Of a stretch of 47,728 nucleotides of DNA, positions 17,169 through 25,807 are shown one piece after another. The position numbers and the translations under genes are program-made. Numbering within the stretch: position 1 is the first letter of the stretch; each line of letters starts with the position of its first letter. Source of the stretch: Phenylobacterium parvum (GTDB taxonomy: Bacteria > Pseudomonadota > Alphaproteobacteria > Caulobacterales > Caulobacteraceae); contig JAPOKE010000004.1 in the NCBI GenBank assembly GCA_029977805.1, positions 4,007-51,734 of the forward strand. Reading direction: 5' to 3'. The notes below the pieces were generated by a model. It was not told where the DNA came from. It ran no database searches and was given only the letters and a program-made list of their open reading frames with translations.

Positions 17169-19054
17169 CAGCGCTCCTTGTGGAAGGCGGCGAATATGCG
17201 TTCGGCGAGGGCGCGGCTGACGCCCTCCACCTTTTCCAGGTCGTCGGCCGAGGCCCGGGCGACCCCCGCCGCCGAGCCGAAGGCGTGCAGCAGGGACCGC
17301 TTGCGCGCCGGCCCGATGCCATCGATCTCGTCCAGCGGGTTGCGCTTCATGTCCGCGGCCCTGCGGGCGCGATGGCTGCCGATGGCGTAGCGGTGGGCCT
17401 CGTCCCTCAGCCTCTGGAGGAAGTAGAGGACCGGGCTCTTGGGCTCCAGCATGAAGGGCGGCTGGCCGGGCAGGAAGAAGCGCTCCAGGCCGGCGTCGCG
17501 GTCGGGTCCCTTGGCGACGCCCACCACCGGGATGTCGTCCACCCCCAGCTCGGTCAGCACCTCGAGGGCCGCCGCCAGCTGTCCGGCCCCGCCATCGATC
17601 AGGACCAGGTCGGGCCGCACGGTGGTCTCACCCGATCCGCCCTCGCGCACCAGCCGCCCGAAGCGGCGTCGCAGGACTTCGCGCATCATGCCGTAGTCGT
17701 CGCCGGGGGTCAGGTCGGCGCTGCGGATGTTGAACTTGCGGTACTGGGCCTTCTGGAAGCCGTCAGGCCCCGCGACGATCATGCCGCCGACGGCGTTGGT
17801 CCCCATGATGTGGCTGTTGTCGTAGACCTCGATCCGCTCCGGCGGGGCGTCCAGGCCGAAGGACTCCGCCACGCCTGCCAGCAGCCGGGACTGGGCCGAT
17901 CCTTCGGCCAGGCGGCGCCCCAGGGCCTCGCGGGCGTTGGTCAGGGCCTCGTCCACCAGGGACCGCTTCTCGCCCCGCTCCGGCCGGCGGATCTCCACCC
18001 TGCGCCCCGACTTCAGGCTGAAGGCCTCGGCGAGGAGGTCCCGGTCGTCCGGCTCGCAGCTGACGAGGATGAGCTTGGGGATCGGCCGGTCGTCGTAGAA
18101 CTGGCCGATGAAGGCCGCGAGGATGGCGGGGTCCTCGTCGCTGCGGTCGATCCGCGGGAAGTAGGCCCGGTTGCCCCAGTTCTGGCCGGCGCGGAAGAAG
18201 AAGACCTGGACGCAGGCCTGCCCGCCATCGCTGTGCAGGGCGAAGACGTCCGCCTCTTCCAGGCTCTCGGGATTGACCAGGGTCTCCTGGCTGACGGCGG
18301 CGAGGGCGCGGATGCGGTCGCGCAGGCGTGCGGCGCGCTCGAACTCCAGGTCGTCGGAGGCGGCCTGCATCTCGTCGGAGAGCCGGGTCATGACCGCCCG
18401 GCTGCGCCCGCGCAGGAAGTCCTCGGCCTGGTCCACAAGGGCCGCGTAGTCCGGCAGGGAGATGGCCCCCGTGCAGGGGGCGGCGCAGCGGCGGATCTGG
18501 TGCAGCATGCAGGGCCGGGTCCGGCTCTCGTAGACGCTGTCGGTGCAGGACCGCAGGAGGAAGGCCTTCTGCAGGGTGTTGAGGGTGCGGTTCACCGCAT
18601 TGGCCGAGGCGAAGGGCCCGAAATAGTCGCCCTTCAGGGTGTGGGCCCCCCGGTGCTTGCGAAGCTGGGCCGCCGGATGGTCGCGCCGGATGACGATCTC
18701 GGGGAAGCTCTTGTCGTCCCTCAGCAGGACGTTGAAGCGCGGCTTCATCTGCTTGATCAGGTTGATCTCAAGCAGCAGGGCGTCGGTCTCGGTCCGGGTG
18801 GTGACGAACTCCATGCCCCGGGTCAGGTCGACCATCAGGGCGATGCGCTGGGTGTGGAAGCGGCCCTGGGCGTACTGCAGCACCCGCTTCTTCAGCGACC
18901 GGGCCTTGCCGACGTAGAGGACCTCGCCGCCCTCGCCGATCATCCGGTAGACGCCGGGGCCGTCCGGCAGGCGGCGCACCTGGTCGCGGATCAGGGCCGC
19001 CCCGGTCAGGGGCGCGCCTTCGGCCAGGGCGTGGGGTTCGGCGTCCGCGGACAT
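17168..19054 (-). CDS. uvrC: Excinuclease ABC subunit C UvrC
   Basis: UvrC makes both incisions around lesions in nucleotide excision repair after UvrA/UvrB recognition. The 628-residue protein has a GIY-YIG nuclease domain ([20 protein letters not shown], residues about 32-51), the UVR motif near residue 220-255 ([20 protein letters not shown]), an RNase H-like endonuclease domain ([19 protein letters not shown]) and C-terminal helix-hairpin-helix repeats ([25 protein letters not shown]). It starts at ATG 19054 with TATAGG six bases upstream, so the message may be leaderless. Confidence 0.97.
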   Translation of the reverse strand: MSADAEPHALAEGAPLTGAALIRDQVRRLPDGPGVYRMIGEGGEVLYVGKARSLKKRVLQYAQGRFHTQRIALMVDLTRGMEFVTTRTETDALLLEINLIKQMKPRFNVLLRDDKSFPEIVIRRDHPAAQLRKHRGAHTLKGDYFGPFASANAVNRTLNTLQKAFLLRSCTDSVYESRTRPCMLHQIRRCAAPCTGAISLPDYAALVDQAEDFLRGRSRAVMTRLSDEMQAASDDLEFERAARLRDRIRALAAVSQETLVNPESLEEADVFALHSDGGQACVQVFFFRAGQNWGNRAYFPRIDRSDEDPAILAAFIGQFYDDRPIPKLILVSCEPDDRDLLAEAFSLKSGRRVEIRRPERGEKRSLVDEALTNAREALGRRLAEGSAQSRLLAGVAESFGLDAPPERIEVYDNSHIMGTNAVGGMIVAGPDGFQKAQYRKFNIRSADLTPGDDYGMMREVLRRRFGRLVREGGSGETTVRPDLVLIDGGAGQLAAALEVLTELGVDDIPVVGVAKGPDRDAGLERFFLPGQPPFMLEPKSPVLYFLQRLRDEAHRYAIGSHRARRAADMKRNPLDEIDGIGPARKRSLLHAFGSAAGVARASADDLEKVEGVSRALAERIFAAFHKER

Positions 19055-19060
19055 GCCCCA

Positions 19061-19066
19061 CCTATA
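19061..19066 (-). promoter_or_regulatory. -10-like TATAGG just upstream of uvrC
   Basis: On the minus strand TATAGG is followed by six bases and then the uvrC ATG. Spacing and sequence match the box in front of pdxH. A leaderless transcript is inferred; no good -35 hexamer was found. Confidence 0.4.
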
Positions 19067-19107
19067 GGCGACTCCCGCCCCGGAGGGGACCCCGGGACGG
19101 GAGCCCC

Positions 19108-19410
19108 TCAGCCGGGGGGCAGGAGCCCCTTCAGGGCCTCCAGGTAGGCGGCGAAGGCGGCCCGGCCGGGATCCGTGATCCGGACGGTGGTCAGGGGCTT
19201 GCGGCCGGAGAAGGTCTTCTCGATGCCGACATAGCCGGCCTCCTCGAGCTTCCGCAGGTGGACCGACAGGTTGCCGTCGGTGGCCGACAGGCGGGACTTG
19301 AGCTCCCCGAAGTCGGCCGCCCCGGCGCCGGCGAGGTAGGCCATGATCCCGAGCCGGATCCGGCCGTGGATCACCTCGTCCAGGCGCTCGATGTCAAAGC
19401 CCGGCTTCAC
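19108..19410 (-). CDS. Winged-helix transcriptional regulator (HTH_34-like)
   Basis: The 100-residue protein is a single winged-helix domain: [20 protein letters not shown], then [20 protein letters not shown] as recognition helix region, and a wing with [13 protein letters not shown]. Proteins of this kind (PF13601-like) are usually encoded with a small membrane protein, as here. The start is a GTG overlapping the membrane protein's stop (GTGA), so both come from one transcript. The palindrome upstream of that transcript is the likely autoregulatory operator. Confidence 0.85.
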   Translation of the reverse strand: MKPGFDIERLDEVIHGRIRLGIMAYLAGAGAADFGELKSRLSATDGNLSVHLRKLEEAGYVGIEKTFSGRKPLTTVRITDPGRAAFAAYLEALKGLLPPG

Positions 19411-20024
19411 CGCGGCCCCTCCTGGCGCATCAGCTGCAGCCCGGGGACCAGGCCAAGGGCGAACAGGGAGATGGCGTAGGCCAGCCAGAGCAGGGGACTG
19501 CCCGCCACCCCGGCCACGGCGACCGAGGCGATGAAGCTGCCGACGCCGACCCGCCGCAGCCACCCCGTCCGCCCGATGTGGGCCGCGGCCATCCAGCAGA
19601 GGCCATAGAGGGCGAGGATGACCGAGGGGAAGATGTTGAAGACGCCCCAGTCCGAGGTCCGGAAGCCCGCCCAAAGCAGGGCGACGAAGAGGACCCAGAT
19701 GACGATCCCGGCCTGGGTCCAGACCGCGCCGATGGTCTCGTTGAGGGTGCTCGCCGAGCCCATGCGGCTCCGCGTCCGGCGATTGAGGAAGGGAAGGGCG
19801 AAGACGAAGGCCAGCCCGCTGGCCGGCCAGATCCAGCCGAGGGCCTGGGGCGGGAGGGGCAGGAAGCCCGCCTGGATGGCGTAGGCGAGGAGGCTCGTCA
19901 CGCCGAAGAGACCCCCGCCGAGGGCCATGTAGGGGCCGGCGAGGACGGGCGCGGCGCGCCCCTCCTCCGCCAGGGTCTTCAGGTAGGCGATGTCCTCGCC
20001 GAGGGTGTTTTGGACGTCCGTCAT
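19407..20024 (-). CDS. Hypothetical multi-pass membrane protein
   Basis: The 205-residue protein has a short soluble N-terminus (DIAYLKTLAEEG) and about six hydrophobic segments. I recognise no enzymatic motif. It is the first gene of a two-gene operon with the winged-helix regulator; AAGGAG precedes the ATG. A role in sensing or transmitting an envelope signal to the regulator is possible but only inferred from the pairing. Confidence 0.75.
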   Translation of the reverse strand: MTDVQNTLGEDIAYLKTLAEEGRAAPVLAGPYMALGGGLFGVTSLLAYAIQAGFLPLPPQALGWIWPASGLAFVFALPFLNRRTRSRMGSASTLNETIGAVWTQAGIVIWVLFVALLWAGFRTSDWGVFNIFPSVILALYGLCWMAAAHIGRTGWLRRVGVGSFIASVAVAGVAGSPLLWLAYAISLFALGLVPGLQLMRQEGPR

Positions 20025-20051
20025 TGAAGGCTCCTTGGGGCTGTTGGAGCC

Positions 20052-20079
20052 AATCTAGTAAATTACTTTGTGTTGTAAA
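20052..20079 (-). promoter_or_regulatory. Promoter of the membrane protein / regulator operon
   Basis: On the minus strand TTTACA (20074-20079) and TAGATT (20052-20057) are 16 bases apart, about 30 bases upstream of the start codon at 20024. The stretch is much more AT-rich than its surroundings. Confidence 0.55.
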
Positions 20080-20081
20080 GT
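20065..20081. promoter_or_regulatory. Operator-like palindrome ACTTT-N7-AAAGT
   Basis: The 17-base element ACTTTGTGTTGTAAAGT has perfect five-base arms. It covers the -35 box of the operon promoter, so a bound protein would block transcription. The winged-helix regulator encoded in the same operon is the natural candidate. A short palindrome GTAAATTAC adjoins it at 20058-20066. Confidence 0.55.
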
Positions 20082-20093
20082 GCTTTTCGGACG

Positions 20094-21878
20094 TCAGATC
20101 CGGATGCGCCCGCTGGTGATCCCCTCGTAGGCGGCGGCGTCGAGCGGGCGGTAACCGCCGTCCGCGGCGCGGTGGTACAGGGGGCCCGTCACCCGCGCCG
20201 GGTCGAAGCCCTCGGCGACAAGGTCGACCTTCCGCTGCTTGAAGGTGCCGGTGACCGCCATCTCGGGCTGGAGTCGAAGGAAGGCGGGCCGGGCGTACTC
20301 CGGCAGGTCCGCCGCAATGCGCGCGGCGAGGATGCCGATGTCGAAGTCCGCGTTGGTGACAAGGGCGGCCATCCCCGCCCGACCGTCGGCGCCGGGCACC
20401 TCCACGCCATAGACATTGGCCTCGACCACCCCGGGGACGGCCTGCAGGCGCAGGGCGACCTCGGCGGTGGAGACGTTCTCGCCCTTCCAGCGGAAGGTGT
20501 CCCCCACCCGGTCGACGAAGTAGACATAGCCATCGGCGTCCTGCCGGAGGAGGTCGCCCGTCCGGAACCAGGCGTCGCCAGGGGTGAAGACGTCCCGCAG
20601 CACCTTCTTCTCCGAGTCGGCGCGGTCGAGGTAGCCGGTGAATTCCGCCCGCGGGTCCCGGGTATCGATGCGGCCCAGGCACTCGCCGGCCTCGCCGGCC
20701 GCCGCCTCCGTGCAGAAGCCGTCCGGCCCGCGGAGCGGGGCCTCGGCCTCATAGTCGAACCGCACGATGCGGGCGTTGAAGCGCTGCTTGAGGGGCCGGG
20801 GAATGCGGCCGATGGCGCCGGCGCGTCCATCGAAGTTGAACATCGAGACGTTCCCCTCGGTCGAGCCGTAGAACTCCAGGACCTGGGGCACGCCGAACCG
20901 GCCGGTCACCTTGTCCCAGACGTCCGGCCTCAGGCCGTTCCCGAAGGCCAGGCGCAGGCGGTGCGACCGCTCGTCAGGATGCGGGGGCTGGTTGGCGAGG
21001 TAGCGGCAGAGCTCGCCGATATAGACGAACTGGGTGCAGCCCTCCCGGCGGATGTCCTCCCAGAACTGGGTGGCGGAGAACTTCGACCTGAGCACCACGC
21101 AGGCGCCGTTCAGGAGGGCCGCGCCCATCCCGCAAAGGCCGCCTGTGGCGTGGTAGAGCGGCAGGGCCACGTAGATCCGGTCCTCCGGCCGGGCGCCCGT
21201 CGCCCCGGCGAAGCCCCGCATGTAGAGCTGCACCCGGACGTGGGTGACCCGCGCCGCCTTGGGCAGGCCGGTCGTGCCCGAGGTATAGATCAGGAGGGCG
21301 GTGTCGCCGGCGCGAAGGCCCTCGCGAAGGATTGCCGGGGGCGGCGCCTCGGACCGCCCGGCGAGGTCCGCGGTCAGGTCGCCCTCCCCCGGCAGGGGTG
21401 CATCCAGGCTCCAGAGGCGCGGGGCCTGCGCCAGGTCCCCGAGCACCTCCTGGAGGGCGGGGGAGGTCTCGCCGTCGACAATCACCTCGTGGGCGCCCGA
21501 GAGCGAGAGGCAGTGCGCCAGCGCCTGGCCCGTGAGCTGGTTGTTGATCAGGGCGGAGACCACGCCGACCTTGGACAGGCCGTACCAGGCGGGCAGGTAC
21601 TCGATCCGGTTGGGCAGGAAGAGGGCGACCCGGTCCCCGGCCTTGAGGCCCGCCTCGACGGCCCAGCGGGCGAACCGGTTGGCGAGGGCGTCCATCTCCC
21701 CGTAGGTCAGGCTCCTGCCGTCGAACCGCAGGGCCTCGCGGTCGGTCCAGCGCCGGACCGCAGCCTCAAGGTCATCGCAGATCCGCCGCGTGCTGTCCGG
21801 CCGGATCCCACGGACCCGGCCAAGGGTGCGGAACAGTCCGGTGGCGAAGCGAAGGTCGCGCTTGAGCGAGGCGATCAT
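20094..21878 (-). CDS. Long-chain acyl-CoA synthetase, FATP type
   Basis: The enzyme activates a fatty acid to acyl-CoA through an acyl-adenylate. The 594-residue protein carries the AMP-binding motif YTSGTTGLPKAARVTH (about residues 210-225), the FYGSTEGN motif, the TGDLLRQDADGYVYFVDRVGD region and the C-terminal Lys in TGTFKQRKVDL. The FATP/very-long-chain synthetase flavour shows in FRWKGENVSTAEV. There is no clear membrane helix. It lies 63 bases downstream of the parvulin gene on the same strand and may belong to that transcript. Chain-length specificity cannot be told. Confidence 0.9.
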   Translation of the reverse strand: MIASLKRDLRFATGLFRTLGRVRGIRPDSTRRICDDLEAAVRRWTDREALRFDGRSLTYGEMDALANRFARWAVEAGLKAGDRVALFLPNRIEYLPAWYGLSKVGVVSALINNQLTGQALAHCLSLSGAHEVIVDGETSPALQEVLGDLAQAPRLWSLDAPLPGEGDLTADLAGRSEAPPPAILREGLRAGDTALLIYTSGTTGLPKAARVTHVRVQLYMRGFAGATGARPEDRIYVALPLYHATGGLCGMGAALLNGACVVLRSKFSATQFWEDIRREGCTQFVYIGELCRYLANQPPHPDERSHRLRLAFGNGLRPDVWDKVTGRFGVPQVLEFYGSTEGNVSMFNFDGRAGAIGRIPRPLKQRFNARIVRFDYEAEAPLRGPDGFCTEAAAGEAGECLGRIDTRDPRAEFTGYLDRADSEKKVLRDVFTPGDAWFRTGDLLRQDADGYVYFVDRVGDTFRWKGENVSTAEVALRLQAVPGVVEANVYGVEVPGADGRAGMAALVTNADFDIGILAARIAADLPEYARPAFLRLQPEMAVTGTFKQRKVDLVAEGFDPARVTGPLYHRAADGGYRPLDAAAYEGITSGRIRI

Positions 21879-21941
21879 CCGGGGGCCAACTCCAGTCGGG
21901 GCGGGTGGGAGCCCGTGATCTGGCGGCGGGACCCTCGGTAT

Positions 21942-22775
21942 TCAAGTCGCCGGAGGATCGGACATGCCCGCGACCTCGACGCGGTAGCGGCGGCGAAGGT
22001 CGCGGATGAACTCGGCGTTCCCGGCCTTGCGGCGGTCCGCCTTCCAGGCTTCGGCGACATCCGTTCGGACCTCCTCGAAGGGGGCCTGCGCCCCCGGCTT
22101 CCGGGACTCGACCCTGAGGAGGTGCCAGCCGTAGGCCGACCGGACAGGCCCGGTCCACTGGCCCGTCGCCGCCGCCTCGACCTCGCCCGAGAACTCCGGC
22201 CCGTAGTCGCGGGCGATGTCGCGAAGGTCGACCCCGACATAGGACAGGGGCAGGGCGAAGGGCTGGCCCGCCCCCTGCGGCTGCCCGCTGCGCAGGGCGG
22301 CCCTCGCCGCCCCTTCGGCGCCCGGCGAGTCATCGCTGAAGAAGACATGCCGGAAGGTCGCGGCGGCGGGCTTGAGATAGTCCTGGGGATGGGCGGCGTA
22401 CCAGGCCCTGAGGTCCGCCTCGGTCGGCTCGGGCACGGGCGCCAGGTCCTCGGAGGCGAAGGCCATCTTCTGGGCGAGCCGCCGGCGGATGATCAGGTCG
22501 TCCCGGTCCATGCCCAGGCGGACCGCCTCCCGCGCCAGCAGCTCCTCGTCGATCCGCTCGCGGAGCATGGCGTTGAGCTCCTCGCGCGTCGGCGGGCGCT
22601 GGGCCTGGGCCTCCCAGTAGGCGACGATCTGGTGAAGCTCCGCCTCGTCGATCCGGACGACGGGCCTGTGAAGGCTGCGCCCGGCCGACACCACGCCGAA
22701 CAGGACGAAGCCGATCAGGAGGAACCGCACAAGGGGCTCGCGGAAGAGGGTCCTCGCGAGCGGAGGCAGGGTCAT
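21942..22775 (-). CDS. Membrane-anchored parvulin-type peptidyl-prolyl isomerase
   Basis: The 277-residue protein has one N-terminal membrane helix (about 17-33, VRFLLIGFVLFGVVSAG), a SurA/PrsA-like helical segment with ELNAMLRERIDEELLAREA, and a C-terminal parvulin-like part ending in SAYGWHLLRVESRKPG, the usual GWHL motif. It is expected to face the periplasm and help fold or process exported proteins. The central catalytic part looks shortened compared with classic parvulins, so chaperone activity may outweigh isomerase activity. It begins nine bases after the DUF3604 gene stop, so both are cotranscribed. Confidence 0.82.
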   Translation of the reverse strand: MTLPPLARTLFREPLVRFLLIGFVLFGVVSAGRSLHRPVVRIDEAELHQIVAYWEAQAQRPPTREELNAMLRERIDEELLAREAVRLGMDRDDLIIRRRLAQKMAFASEDLAPVPEPTEADLRAWYAAHPQDYLKPAAATFRHVFFSDDSPGAEGAARAALRSGQPQGAGQPFALPLSYVGVDLRDIARDYGPEFSGEVEAAATGQWTGPVRSAYGWHLLRVESRKPGAQAPFEEVRTDVAEAWKADRRKAGNAEFIRDLRRRYRVEVAGMSDPPAT

Positions 22776-22784
22776 GCCATGTCC

Positions 22785-24689
22785 TCAGGCCTTGGGGTCA
22801 TACCAGATCGGCGACGACCAGGCCCGCTCCATGACCGTCGGGGAGAGGTCCGGGTTCGGCGGCGTGCCGTTGCGCAGGGCGTCCCAGGTCGACCAGCGGC
22901 AGGAGGGATTCTCGAGCACCCGGACGTAGTAGAAGGCCCTCTGCCGGGCGTTGAAGTCCGGGTCGGTCCAGAGGGTCCGCAGCTCCACGTCGCCCTTGAA
23001 GCGCGACGGCGTGCAGGTGGCGAGGTCCACCTTGGCGCCGTTGTCCGGGCAGCGGCCGGTCTTCGGGTCGACGGACAGCCCGTCCGAGCAGGCGACGTCG
23101 TAGACCTTTTCCTTCGCCACCCCGTTCTCGATCCAGCCCTTCACGACCTGGGCCCGCTGGAGGTAGCCGCCGTTGGGATCGCGGGAACCCCAGACCAGGA
23201 AGGTCGGCGCCTTGCCCCGCGACACCATCAGGTCGCCGCCCATCGGGACCCCGCGGGCATAGGCCTGCCGGACGAGGTCCGGGCGCTTCAGAAGGTCGGC
23301 GGGGTAGTCGTAGGAGGCGAAGAAGCGCACGCGGATCCGCGGCCCCGAGGTCGCGAAGGTCTCGCGCCGGCGCAGGGCGTCGTAGATGGAGTCCCGGGTG
23401 TTTTCCTCGGCCCAGACCCCGGCGAGGCCCGAGGCCCCCCAGTTCTGGTAGCGCGGCGGCTCCTTGCGGGCCGGGTCCCAGGTCCGGGCGCCGCCGGGCG
23501 GCACCGACCCCCGCAGGCGGGCGAGGCCGTCGGTCCGGCCCACCTTGGAGAAGTAGTTGGTCTCTTCCACGGAGCCGGGGGCGGCGTTGTGGGTGTCGGA
23601 CGAGCCGATGAACCCGAACCGGTAGGGATTGAAGCCCCGGCTCTCCTGCAGCAGCAGGCCGTCCTTCAGGGCGTCGCGGACATAGCCCCCGGCGAACTTC
23701 GTCACGGCCTTGTTGGTGCCGATGTAGCTCTCGAAGATCTCGAAGCCGGCCCACTCGTCATTCGGCGAAAGGGACGGATGGGTCTCGGAGGTGCCCTTGA
23801 TCTGGGTGATCTCGACCAGGGGCTCGTTGCGCCGGCGGAGGTCGGCGTAGACCCTGTCCATGGGCGCGCCATTGAAGCGCGCGGTCCCGAACATGGTCCC
23901 GTCGCTGCCGTTGGAGTTGTGCGGGATGGCCAGGGCCTCGACGCCGCGGGCCCGCCAGGCCTCCATCCGCTTCCACAGTTCCTCCGGGTCCGCCGACTCC
24001 CGCGAGGAGTAGGGAACATCCGGGACATCGGCCGACCGGAAGATGACGTTCCGGTGCAGGTTGCGGCCATCCGGCGCCGAGGTGAACTCGTAGCCGACGA
24101 AGGTCGTGAACCGGCCGGGTTCATTGTGCCGGGCGGCCGCCTCGCGGACCTCCTTCCAGGCGCGCGCGTGGATCGCCGGGTCCTTGAACTCCCGGGGCAC
24201 GGAGTCATCGCGCATGGAGGCGATGAAGCGGGCGAAGGCGTCGCCGATCTCCCTCGGGTCCGGGCTGAACAGGCTGGCGACACCCGGGACCTTTGAGATG
24301 GCGGTGCCGGGCGTATTGGCCTGCTCCATCGCCCCGATGAACTCCGAGTGGTCGGTCACCGCGGCGAAGTCGAGCGGGCCGCCTGCGAGGCGGATGTCAA
24401 AGCCCGAGGCGTGCCCGATGGTCTCGCCCTTCGCGAAGCGGTAGGCGTCGTCGGGCGAGGCCCGGACGTTGAAGATGTAGGCGTCGAAGGACAGCTTGGT
24501 GTGGACGTGCAGGTCGCCGAAATAGGCGTTCCGCTCGGAGTTGTAGCCGCTCGTGCGCGCCGCCGCGCCGGGCGGGGCCTTGGGAGCCGAGGCCGTGGCC
24601 GGCGGCCCCGACGCCGCCAGGGCGGCCACCAGCACCGCCATCGATATTCCGCCCATCGCCGAAACGGCGAGTCCGCCTCCGGTCCGCAT
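22785..24689 (-). CDS. DUF3604 domain protein, exported, PHP-hydrolase-like
   Basis: The 634-residue protein starts at ATG 24689, with GGGAGGAAGG upstream, and has an N-terminal export signal (about 8-34). The DUF3604 region begins with YFGDLHVHTKLSFDAY (His61 and His63) and contains AAVTDHSEFIG, AIPHNSNGSDG and GSSDTHNAAPGS. These His/Asp clusters resemble the metal sites of PHP-family phosphoesterases. No substrate is known to me for the family. It is the first gene of a transcript with the parvulin protein and is divergent from the HupE/UreJ-family gene. Confidence 0.85.
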   Translation of the reverse strand: MRTGGGLAVSAMGGISMAVLVAALAASGPPATASAPKAPPGAAARTSGYNSERNAYFGDLHVHTKLSFDAYIFNVRASPDDAYRFAKGETIGHASGFDIRLAGGPLDFAAVTDHSEFIGAMEQANTPGTAISKVPGVASLFSPDPREIGDAFARFIASMRDDSVPREFKDPAIHARAWKEVREAAARHNEPGRFTTFVGYEFTSAPDGRNLHRNVIFRSADVPDVPYSSRESADPEELWKRMEAWRARGVEALAIPHNSNGSDGTMFGTARFNGAPMDRVYADLRRRNEPLVEITQIKGTSETHPSLSPNDEWAGFEIFESYIGTNKAVTKFAGGYVRDALKDGLLLQESRGFNPYRFGFIGSSDTHNAAPGSVEETNYFSKVGRTDGLARLRGSVPPGGARTWDPARKEPPRYQNWGASGLAGVWAEENTRDSIYDALRRRETFATSGPRIRVRFFASYDYPADLLKRPDLVRQAYARGVPMGGDLMVSRGKAPTFLVWGSRDPNGGYLQRAQVVKGWIENGVAKEKVYDVACSDGLSVDPKTGRCPDNGAKVDLATCTPSRFKGDVELRTLWTDPDFNARQRAFYYVRVLENPSCRWSTWDALRNGTPPNPDLSPTVMERAWSSPIWYDPKA

Positions 24690-24760
24690 CAGCCTTCCTC
24701 CCTCATGTCTTCCCCGCACGCATGTTGCGCCCGCGCCGCCCGGTCTGTCAAAACAGTCGC

Positions 24761-25804
24761 GTGATCCCCGCCCGTCGCCCCCTGACCCCTGACGCCGCCC
24801 GGCGGGCCCTCGCAGCCCTCGCCGCCGTCCTCGGGCTTGTCTTCCTGGCGACTTCCTCCGCCCTCGCCCACGAGGTGCGACCCGCCCTCGTCCAGATCCA
24901 GGAGGCGGCGGACGGCGCAATCGAGGTCACCTGGAAGCAGCCCGTGGCCGGCGACGTCGGCCTGCGGATCTCGCCCCGGCTCTCCGGCGGCGCCCTCGAC
25001 CGGCCGCCGGACAGGGAGACCCTCACCGACGCCTACCGCATCCGGACCTGGCGGCTTCCGCCCGGCCAGGCCCTGTCCGGCCAGACCCTGTCCGTGGATG
25101 GCCTCTCGATGACGGTGACGGATGTCCTTGTGCGGGTGCAGACGCGGTCCGCAGAGGTCAGCACCGTGCTGAAGCCGGCGAATCCCAGCCTCCGGCTCGA
25201 CCTCGAAGGCCCGGCGGGCGTCGCCGTTCCGGCCTACCTGAGGATGGGTATCGAGCACATCCTGACCGGGCTCGACCACCTGGCCTTCGTCCTCGGCCTC
25301 CTGTTGCTGATCGGGCTGAACCTCGGCGTCGTGAAGGCGGTCACGGCCTTCACGGTCGCGCACAGCCTGACCCTTGCGGCCACGGCCCTTGGCCTCGTCC
25401 AGGTCGATCCCGCCGTCATCGAGGTGCTGGTCGCCCTCAGCATCGTCTTCGTGGCGGTGGAGCTTGCGGCGGGGCCGGACGCGCCGGCGACCCTGACCCG
25501 CCGGCGGCCCTGGCTGGTCGCCCTCGCCTTCGGCCTCCTGCACGGCTTCGCCTTCGCCGGCGCCCTGGCCCAGGTCGGTCTGCCGAAGGAAGCCGCCCCC
25601 CAGGCCCTGCTCCTGTTCAACATCGGGGTCGAGATCGGCCAGCTGCTCTTCCTCGGCGCAGCGGTCGTCGCGATCCTCGCCCTCCGGCGGATCCGCCCGC
25701 GGCTTCCCTTCCTGACCGACGGGTTCGTCCGCCAGGCGCCCGCCTACCTGATCGGCGGGGTCTCGGCCTACTGGCTGATCGCGCGGATCGCCGGGGTCTT
25801 CTGA
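24761..25804 (+). CDS. HupE/UreJ family membrane protein
   Basis: The protein (347 residues from GTG 24761; an ATG at 24722 in the same frame is the alternative) has a signal peptide ending SALA, then a periplasmic N-terminal domain beginning HEVRPALVQIQE. The C-terminal half has about six membrane helices with the family's conserved His residues in GIEHILTGLDHLAF, VAHSLTL and GLLHGFAFAG. HupE/UreJ proteins are linked to nickel or cobalt transport, but no hydrogenase or urease gene is present here, so metal transport is unproven. I prefer the GTG because the signal peptide is then normal in length. It is divergent from the DUF3604 gene. Confidence 0.82.
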   Translation: MIPARRPLTPDAARRALAALAAVLGLVFLATSSALAHEVRPALVQIQEAADGAIEVTWKQPVAGDVGLRISPRLSGGALDRPPDRETLTDAYRIRTWRLPPGQALSGQTLSVDGLSMTVTDVLVRVQTRSAEVSTVLKPANPSLRLDLEGPAGVAVPAYLRMGIEHILTGLDHLAFVLGLLLLIGLNLGVVKAVTAFTVAHSLTLAATALGLVQVDPAVIEVLVALSIVFVAVELAAGPDAPATLTRRRPWLVALAFGLLHGFAFAGALAQVGLPKEAAPQALLLFNIGVEIGQLLFLGAAVVAILALRRIRPRLPFLTDGFVRQAPAYLIGGVSAYWLIARIAGVF

Positions 25805-25807
25805 GCC

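Noticed and set aside
20172-24296. 1374-codon plus-strand open frame
   Set aside because: It runs antisense across three clearly recognisable genes and has no domain-like segments; a GC-frame artefact.
24761-25804. Urease or hydrogenase accessory gene cluster
   Set aside because: The HupE/UreJ-type protein has no urease or hydrogenase genes near it; the family name alone does not support that role.
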